Below are positions 58,501-64,000 of a stretch of DNA of 64,000 bases, in pieces. The stretch spans positions 62,001 to 126,000 of the forward strand of contig JALCMG010000003.1 in assembly GCA_022648325.1 (NCBI GenBank), written 5' to 3'. Under the pieces are notes generated by a model. It had not been told where the DNA came from. It ran no database searches and was given only the letters and a program-made list of their open reading frames with translations. The translations under genes and the position numbers were made by a program. Positions within the stretch are counted from its first letter, which is position 1, and each line of letters opens with the position of its first letter. This DNA comes from Olsenella sp. (GTDB taxonomy: Bacteria; Actinomycetota; Coriobacteriia; Coriobacteriales; Atopobiaceae).

Positions 58501-60018
58501 GTGGGAGAGTGCGAGTGCGGGTGCGGGTGTGAGTGCGAGTCTTCGGCCAACGAGGTTCCTGAGGCAAAGAGCGCGCAGCTCACGTGGCATGTTGGTGACG
58601 AGTCAATCGACTACGTGGCCACGGCCGGCCACCTGGACATTATCGACCGCGAGAAGGTCCTTGAGGGGCGGATGTTCAACGTCTCCTATGTGGCTACGGC
58701 AATCGACGGCAGCGAGGTAGACCCCCATACGCGCCCGGTGACCTTCTGCTATAACGGCGGCCCTGGTTCTGCTTCGGTGCCCATTAACTTTGGCGGCCTT
58801 GGTCCGCGCCGCGTGGTGACCCACGGGATGGACTTCGTGGGAGCGGGGTATGAGGTTGTGGACAACCCCGGCACGCTGCTTCGCGAGTCCGACCTCGTCT
58901 TCCCGGATGCCCTGGGCACTGGCTGGTCCTTCGTGGCCGAGGGCTACGACACAAAGCGCGTCTACGGCCTGGAGGAGGACGCACGTACCTTCTGTCGCGC
59001 CATCTGCCAGTGGCTTGACGAGAACGACCGCTGGGGTTCTCCGCTCTACATCTTTGGCGAGTCCTACGGAACCATGCGCAGCGCCGTCCTCATGCGCTAC
59101 CTGGGCGAGGCGCACGTGCCCCTGGCGGGCGTCGTGATGCTCTCTGCCTACTACGACTGGACGCAAAACCTGCCCGGCAACGACCTCTACTACGTGGGCA
59201 TGGTTCCCACCTTTGCCTCTACGGCACAGTACTTTGGCCTTGTTGGCCAGGGCGTCGACGAGGACGAGTGGTTCGACAAGGCCTCTGCGTTTGCGGGAGG
59301 GGAGTACGACCGTGGTATTTTCCAGGGCGACGAGATTGACCCTGCCGAGAAGGACGCCCTGGCAGAGCACCTGTCCGCGTTCATCGGGCTTCCCAAGGAC
59401 TACCTGCTCGCTCGCAACAACCGAGTTGAGCTCGAGGACTTTAGGAAAGACCTTCTCGCCAGTCACGGCCTTGTGTGCGGCCGTCTTGACCAGCGCTTTA
59501 CCGAAACCTCGCTGCTTCCTGGCCAGCGTGCCTCGTTCTACTTTGCCTGCGAGGACCCGGCCAACCATGCACTTGAGAGCTGCTGGTACGCCGCGTTCCG
59601 CGACTTCCTGCGGAGCGACCTGGGCTACGAGGGACCCGCCGAGTACCGTCTCTCTGTGTGGGGCGAGATTGGCATTGGCTGGAACTGGGTACACGACGAG
59701 CCGGGCTTCGACGAGACCACAGTTGCGGCGCCAAACCTTGCCTACGACATTGCCGTGGCGCTGAGGCGCAGCCCCACGACCAAGCTCTGCATCCTAGGTG
59801 GCCGCTATGACACGGCAACTCCTTGGTGGAACGTGCGTCACACGATGTCGCAGCTCTACCTGCCGGATGCGCTCAAGCGCCAGATCACGTGGCATCGCTA
59901 TGGCTGCGGCCACATGGCCTACACCGATGAGCCCACGCTCCACGCCATGGCCGCCGACCTGCACGAGTTCTATAGGGGATGGCTCCTCACAACGAATAAT
60001 CCGCCGACGGAGCATTGA
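58501..60018 (+). CDS. S10-like serine carboxypeptidase with a Cys-rich N-terminal tag
   Basis: 505 residues of the S10/alpha-beta hydrolase family. The oxyanion 'FCYNGGPGSASV', the nucleophile Ser188 in 'FGESYGTMR', the Asp in 'GRYDTATPWW' and the His in 'YGCGHMAYTDEPTLHAM' are all present. The first 14 residues alternate Glu/Gly with Cys (ECECGCGCECE), followed by a Ser/Ala linker; a metal-binding or regulatory role is possible. GTG 58501 has GGAGG upstream. No signal peptide is visible, so it seems cytoplasmic. It follows the M20 peptidase by 11 bases and is the last gene of the peptide-use operon. Confidence 0.82.
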   Translation: MGECECGCGCECESSANEVPEAKSAQLTWHVGDESIDYVATAGHLDIIDREKVLEGRMFNVSYVATAIDGSEVDPHTRPVTFCYNGGPGSASVPINFGGLGPRRVVTHGMDFVGAGYEVVDNPGTLLRESDLVFPDALGTGWSFVAEGYDTKRVYGLEEDARTFCRAICQWLDENDRWGSPLYIFGESYGTMRSAVLMRYLGEAHVPLAGVVMLSAYYDWTQNLPGNDLYYVGMVPTFASTAQYFGLVGQGVDEDEWFDKASAFAGGEYDRGIFQGDEIDPAEKDALAEHLSAFIGLPKDYLLARNNRVELEDFRKDLLASHGLVCGRLDQRFTETSLLPGQRASFYFACEDPANHALESCWYAAFRDFLRSDLGYEGPAEYRLSVWGEIGIGWNWVHDEPGFDETTVAAPNLAYDIAVALRRSPTTKLCILGGRYDTATPWWNVRHTMSQLYLPDALKRQITWHRYGCGHMAYTDEPTLHAMAADLHEFYRGWLLTTNNPPTEH

Positions 60019-60042
60019 CTAGCACCGCTTGGCGAAACTCTC

Positions 60043-60080
60043 CTACCCAGTATCTACCCAACAGGGTAGTATCTGGGTAG
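60043..60080. promoter_or_regulatory. Nested CTACCC/GGGTAG palindrome (candidate autoregulatory operator)
   Basis: Outer arms CTACCCAG (60043-60050) and CTGGGTAG (60073-60080), and inner arms CTACCC (60054-60059) and GGGTAG (60064-60069), form two nested inverted repeats. They end 13 bases before the AlbA_2 gene start, covering its ribosome region (GAGAGGAG). Confidence 0.55.
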
Positions 60081-60093
60081 GAGAGGAGTCGCC

Positions 60094-61500
60094 ATGAGGG
60101 AAGACGAGTATACCGAATTTAAGCGTGAGCCTACAAAGCAAGTAGCCCGAGAGGTAATCGCCTTCGCGAATACCCATGGAGGGACTCTATACTTGGGAGT
60201 AGATGACGATGGCGTGCCGGTTGGTATTACTGACGTAGATGCGGCAATGCTTGTCGTAGTCAATTCTGTCAGGGATTCTGTTGCCCCGGATGTCATGCCC
60301 CTAATACAAGTATCTGTCCTATCCGGTGAAGAATGCGAGGATCTATTTGGCAGCGTACCCAAATCGGGCGCAGTAGTCCGTCTTGCAGTTGGTGAGGGTC
60401 GGAGGAAGCCCTATTGTCTTGCGCGAAAGGGGCCTGTGCCCGAGGGCGTATTTGTTCGAGAAGGGCCTTCGACTGCCTCTGCAGACTCAGGCCGAATTCT
60501 CGAGATGATTATGGAGCCGAGTCAGACTTCGTTCGAGGACCTTCCCGCTGGAGAAGATGGCCTCACATTTGATTCTCTGCGCAAGTCATTCTCGTCAGCA
60601 AAGCTCGAGTTGGGACTGCGCCAGATGAGGACACTTGGCCTGAGGAATAGTGATGGTGCGTACACCAATCTTGGTCTCATGCTGTCAGACCAATGCCCCT
60701 TCTCCTTCCAACTCGCCTCTTTTCAGGGCACTGACGTGCGCATCATCAAGGATCGAAAGATTCTCGAAGGCAGCGTTCTCTTGCAGCTAGAGCAGATATT
60801 CGACTACCTCGAGTTCAGGAACGAGACCAGCGGCATCATTACCGTGCCCTATAGGATTGAGACGCGGAGCTACCCGGACGATGCCCTGCGTGAGGCAGTC
60901 CTCAATATGGTCATGCACCGCGACTATGGCTCTCCCGCCATCAATAAGGCAAGCGTTTTTGATGACCGCATCGAGTTCATGACTGCCGGTGGTCTTGCTC
61001 GAGGAGTGCGAATGGACGAAGTGACAAACGGTACGTCCGTCTGCCGCAATCCAAGGCTTGCCAACGTGATGTTTCGTCTTGGGATGGTCGAGGCGTATGG
61101 GATGGGACTACCTCGCATCTTTGCGGCGTACTCCGGAAAGAAGGTCAAACCCATTGTTGAGGTTTCTGCCCACGTCTTTAAGCTGACGCTCCCAAATCTC
61201 AATTACGTCCGCGAACACGGAGTGCCTCCCTGGGCGGAGGAAGGCTCTCTCGTCCCCATGGGTGGAGTTCCCAGAACCATGGAACAGGTCCCTGGGCCGC
61301 GCGCGCTACGTCCAGGGGATTCCGTACACATGGTTATGAACATCGTGGAGTCCAATGGAAGCATCACACGTGTGGAGGTCGAGAAAGTCCTGGGAATCTC
61401 GAGGTCCAGTGCCGGAAGGCTGCTTGAGGGGCTCGTACAGGAGGGCAAGCTCAAGAAGGTGGGGTCTGGACGCTCCAGCGCGTATGCTGTCGTAGCGTAG
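60094..61500 (+). CDS. AlbA_2 (Schlafen-like) domain regulator with C-terminal winged helix
   Basis: 468 residues. An AlbA_2/Schlafen N-terminal domain ('EYTEFKREPTKQVAREVIAFANTHGGTLYLGVDDDG', ~1-130) is followed by a RecG-like ATP-binding HATPase_c_4 region ('DALREAVLNMVMHRDYGSPAINKASVFDDRIEFMTAGGL', ~270-340). A C-terminal HTH ('VHMVMNIVESNGSITRVEVEKVLGISRSSAGRLLEGLVQEGKLKKVGSG') ends it. Such proteins are annotated as transcriptional regulators or ATP-dependent helicase-like; the target is unknown. GC content is lower than in neighbouring genes, which hints at transfer. The nested palindrome just upstream suggests self-control. Confidence 0.8.
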   Translation: MREDEYTEFKREPTKQVAREVIAFANTHGGTLYLGVDDDGVPVGITDVDAAMLVVVNSVRDSVAPDVMPLIQVSVLSGEECEDLFGSVPKSGAVVRLAVGEGRRKPYCLARKGPVPEGVFVREGPSTASADSGRILEMIMEPSQTSFEDLPAGEDGLTFDSLRKSFSSAKLELGLRQMRTLGLRNSDGAYTNLGLMLSDQCPFSFQLASFQGTDVRIIKDRKILEGSVLLQLEQIFDYLEFRNETSGIITVPYRIETRSYPDDALREAVLNMVMHRDYGSPAINKASVFDDRIEFMTAGGLARGVRMDEVTNGTSVCRNPRLANVMFRLGMVEAYGMGLPRIFAAYSGKKVKPIVEVSAHVFKLTLPNLNYVREHGVPPWAEEGSLVPMGGVPRTMEQVPGPRALRPGDSVHMVMNIVESNGSITRVEVEKVLGISRSSAGRLLEGLVQEGKLKKVGSGRSSAYAVVA

Positions 61501-61632
61501 ATCAACGATGCCCAATTTACCCGCTCAGCGAGGAGATGAGGCCGCCTGTCCTTGCGATAGGCATTAGGTTTGCTCTCTGCTCCAAGATTGTCTGTCCCGC
61601 ATGATTGATGCTGCTCAAGCTTTGGGGGTTAC

Positions 61633-64000
61633 GTGGCCGGAGTTGAAACCAAGGGTGAAATCCTCTCGTATCTAGACAAGGTAACGCGAGAGATTGACCC
61701 ACCAAAGACAGAGTCCTTCACTACCACTGCCGTTGCCAGCGCTTGCCATGTGAGCCGGAACTTGGCGAGTCAATATCTAAACGAGCTAGTGAGAGAGGGA
61801 CTTGCAATTAAGGCTGGATCTCGGCCAGTGCTTTTTCTGCATCGCAGGGACACGGAACGATACCTGCAAACAAAGCTTGAGAAAAATGAGTATTCCTCAA
61901 TGTCTGAGTTGCTCATGTTGGCCGGGAGAAGGGCCTCACGAGATTTTGAGCAGGCAATTGGCAGCGATTTGTCACTTGGACAATGTGTGGAGCAGCTAAA
62001 AAGTGCCATGCAGTACCCTCCCCACGGGATTCCGGTGCTCCTCGTTGGGGATCATGGGACAGGGAAGGAATACCTATCCAGGCTTACCTTCGAGTACGGA
62101 AGGAATGCAGGAATCCTCAACAAAAATGCCTCGTATATCTCGGTTGATGCGTCTCGGCATAGTAATGCTGGAACGTCACTCGAACGGCTAATCTTCGGAG
62201 ATGGCAAGATACCGGGTTCTGTTGGTAACTCCCATGGGGGAGTCGTTTACATTCGACGCTTCGACCACCTGGATTCTGTCTCTCGAGATGCCATACTCCA
62301 GAGGATTCGAGAATGCGAGACCGGTGCTCAGGAACAGGGGCGCACTGCGCGCTTCATACTTGGAACGAGTCGAGATATTGATAGCGATGCCGTAAAAGCA
62401 ATCGCTCGGTCTATCCCCATCGTAATTAGGCTTCCGCGACTTTCGGAGAGAACGATGGAGGAGCGCACGCTCCTCGTCATGGATTTTCTCAAGAGAGAAG
62501 GCCAGCGAGCTGCGTCTGACGTGGCAATTAGCCGTGGAGCGCTTAGGGCATTGGTCGCGAGTGAGTTTGAGGACAATGTAGACGGTCTCCGCGCATGCAT
62601 AACCAATTGCTGCGCCAATTCGTACCTCAACAGGAAGGATGACCGTCTCGTCATTCAGACCTACAATCTTCCTCCCGATATCATCTCATCTCTGCAGACG
62701 AGAGTCGACGACGACCAGCTTATTCCCGGTGGTACGGAGGATGCCTTTGACTCCCATCGGCGCGTTACCGGATTGTTTCAACAAATAGTTGACTCGTTCT
62801 GTTCGTTTGAGGACGAGAAGCTCTCGTTTGACGAGTTCTTCTCTTCGGCAGTCGTGACTCTGAAGGCCTATGAAGACTACCTTGACTTCGACGACCAAAA
62901 CGCAGATGAGCGTTCTGCATCCTACGAGCAGGTTATCGGGCCAATTGTCGATGAGGTTAACGAGTCATACGGCCTAGACCTGACGAGGAAGACAGCTCGG
63001 TTACTTTCGCACTTGGTTGCGTCTCAGCTATGGGCGGGAACCCCTTTGACATCATGGCGCCGGCACAATCGAGTCGCCTTCAAATCTCTTTGTGCCGAGC
63101 TCTCTCGCCGGTATCTCGTGGCTTCCTCTGCAGTGTCTCAGATTGACTCTAAGGTGAGACTCGCGCTGGGCGCGGAGATGGACGACCTTGTACGGGCAAT
63201 GCTTCTTCTCGAAATCTGTCACGTTCTCTCTTCGGGGGCCAAAAGGAGAGAGGCTCTAGGGGTTGTGATGTGCCACGGGTACTCGACTGCAACGAGTATT
63301 GCGGAGGCGGCCAACAGAATGCTCCACGTGCGAGTGTTCGAGGCAATAGACATGACCTACGAGCAGCAGTTCTCGGATGTGGCAACTCCGCTTGCGCATC
63401 TACTAGAGCGCTTCTCGTTTTGCGAATCCATGGTCATCCTCGTCGACATGGGCTCATTGGAGCAGGTCCTAGATGTGATTCCACGTTCTATTAGCAGCGA
63501 CGTGTACGTAATCACTGACGTGTCGACTGGCCTCGCCTTGGAGGTGGGGAGCATCCTTGCGAGCAAAGAATGTCTGAGCGACAAGCTTCCAAAGGTACTC
63601 GAAGCTGCATCCCCGAGCTATCGAGTGGCACGGTTGTCAAAAATGGGGGAGAAGATCCTTTTCTGCTCAGAGGCAGGAGTAGGCGCTGCCGAGAAGATCA
63701 GAAGGCTCATTCAAGATAGCCTTCCAGAAAGCCTTCCCGTATCTTTTGCGACCTGTGACTACAACGAGCTCGTGAGGGATGGAAACCAGTCTCTGGCCAT
63801 TGAGGGACAAAACGTACGAGCAATCGTTGGTACCATGAACCCCAACGTAACCTCCGTCCCATTTGTTGCCTTGGAAGATCTCCTGAGCCAGGGTTACTCG
63901 GATAAGCTTGATGCTGCGCTTGCAAAGTACTTGGACCGTTCAAGCATCTCCGCATTCCACTCTGCACTCTTGAAGAACCTTACGCTTAGAAATGTTGTTG
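61633..64000 (+). CDS. LevR-like PTS-regulated transcriptional activator (partial, runs off the window)
   Basis: At least 789 residues. An N-terminal HTH (~1-55, 'TTTAVASACHVSRNLASQYLNELVREG') is followed by an AAA domain with Walker A 'GDHGTGKE' (139-146). The GAFTGA loop is absent and the Walker B position reads 'VVYIRRFDHLD', so contact with sigma-54 is doubtful. Then come a PRD-like region (~370-500), an EIIA-Man domain with His548 in 'VMCHGYSTATSIAE', and an EIIB-Gat domain with Cys678 in 'ILFCSEAGVGAAEKI'; a second PRD probably follows past the edge. These domains let PTS components phosphorylate and control it. The GTG at 61633 has GGGGGT five bases upstream. The most likely targets are PTS operons; which one is unknown. 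Confidence 0.8.
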   Translation, partial: MAGVETKGEILSYLDKVTREIDPPKTESFTTTAVASACHVSRNLASQYLNELVREGLAIKAGSRPVLFLHRRDTERYLQTKLEKNEYSSMSELLMLAGRRASRDFEQAIGSDLSLGQCVEQLKSAMQYPPHGIPVLLVGDHGTGKEYLSRLTFEYGRNAGILNKNASYISVDASRHSNAGTSLERLIFGDGKIPGSVGNSHGGVVYIRRFDHLDSVSRDAILQRIRECETGAQEQGRTARFILGTSRDIDSDAVKAIARSIPIVIRLPRLSERTMEERTLLVMDFLKREGQRAASDVAISRGALRALVASEFEDNVDGLRACITNCCANSYLNRKDDRLVIQTYNLPPDIISSLQTRVDDDQLIPGGTEDAFDSHRRVTGLFQQIVDSFCSFEDEKLSFDEFFSSAVVTLKAYEDYLDFDDQNADERSASYEQVIGPIVDEVNESYGLDLTRKTARLLSHLVASQLWAGTPLTSWRRHNRVAFKSLCAELSRRYLVASSAVSQIDSKVRLALGAEMDDLVRAMLLLEICHVLSSGAKRREALGVVMCHGYSTATSIAEAANRMLHVRVFEAIDMTYEQQFSDVATPLAHLLERFSFCESMVILVDMGSLEQVLDVIPRSISSDVYVITDVSTGLALEVGSILASKECLSDKLPKVLEAASPSYRVARLSKMGEKILFCSEAGVGAAEKIRRLIQDSLPESLPVSFATCDYNELVRDGNQSLAIEGQNVRAIVGTMNPNVTSVPFVALEDLLSQGYSDKLDAALAKYLDRSSISAFHSALLKNLTLRNVV

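Noticed and set aside
56255..58567. Very long open frame on the minus strand (770 codons) opposite dppF and the M20 peptidase
   Set aside because: Both plus-strand genes have full sets of catalytic motifs. The minus frame has no recognisable domain and results from high-GC codon bias.

Overview
The window looks like a chromosome segment of a high-GC, Gram-positive, fermentative actinobacterium, most probably class Coriobacteriia (Olsenella/Atopobium/Collinsella-like). This is inferred from family content and codon usage, not from a marker gene. Support: many PTS operons, several DeoR, GntR and RpiR sugar regulators, a LevR-type PTS regulator, tagatose-type sugar catabolism, a Tat/lipoprotein peptide-binding protein and a membrane-anchored GH3 enzyme. 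No rRNA, tRNA, CRISPR array, phage or transposase gene was seen.

Layout. 0-3.4 kb: ethanolamine transporter EutH, a choline/ethanolamine kinase and a divergent PlsY, all on the minus strand. 3.6-11 kb: HAD phosphatase, a small Cys protein, a TetR regulator with a cation/proton antiporter, mannose-6-P isomerase, a zinc-ribbon MscL, D-aminoacyl-tRNA deacylase and an M32 carboxypeptidase. 11-16 kb: ROK glucokinase and a fructose PTS operon (EIIBC, EIIA, 1-phosphofructokinase, DeoR). 16-19 kb: a GH3 glycosidase with reversed domain order and a membrane segment at each end. 19.6-29.5 kb: what appears to be a complete GalNAc/galactosamine regulon: tagatose-bisphosphate aldolase, DeoR, tagatose-6-P kinase, Man-family PTS (EIIA, YajC-like, EIIB, EIIC, EIID), GntR, AgaS and a deacetylase. 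30-35.4 kb: a Ser/Thr kinase, SPFH-SHOCT protein, PH-like zinc-ribbon protein and repeat-domain membrane protein with an XRE regulator, which looks like an envelope-stress module. 35.6-42.7 kb: a second Man-family PTS operon with an epimerase, a GatD-like dehydrogenase and a HxlB-like isomerase, suggesting an unassigned hexitol or rare-sugar route. 43-45 kb: PadR with a DUF4097-type membrane protein, and a Cof-type phosphatase. 45.6-48.6 kb: an M20 peptidase and an MFS transporter, both with broken frames. 48.7-60 kb: peptide uptake and breakdown (RpiR, AroM, DUF1177, a five-gene Dpp ABC transporter, M20 and S10 peptidases). 60-64 kb: an AlbA_2-type regulator and the start of a LevR-like PTS regulator that runs off the window.

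Between genes there are at least three families of small palindromic repeats: a 77-78 bp element in three copies, a 75 bp element in two copies, and a CCTGCGG-type element. There are also several regulator-adjacent palindromes that look like operators. The most striking are near-identical sites upstream of two operons near the TetR gene, TGGTAAYAACCA boxes in the GalNAc regulon, and CAGTTGSCAACTG boxes in the kinase/SPFH module. Three genes between 42 and 48 kb carry frame lesions; two look like one-base homopolymer contractions and one is a 68 bp insertion containing 34 bp identical to a gene 9 kb away. That stretch should be checked against raw reads before biological conclusions are drawn.
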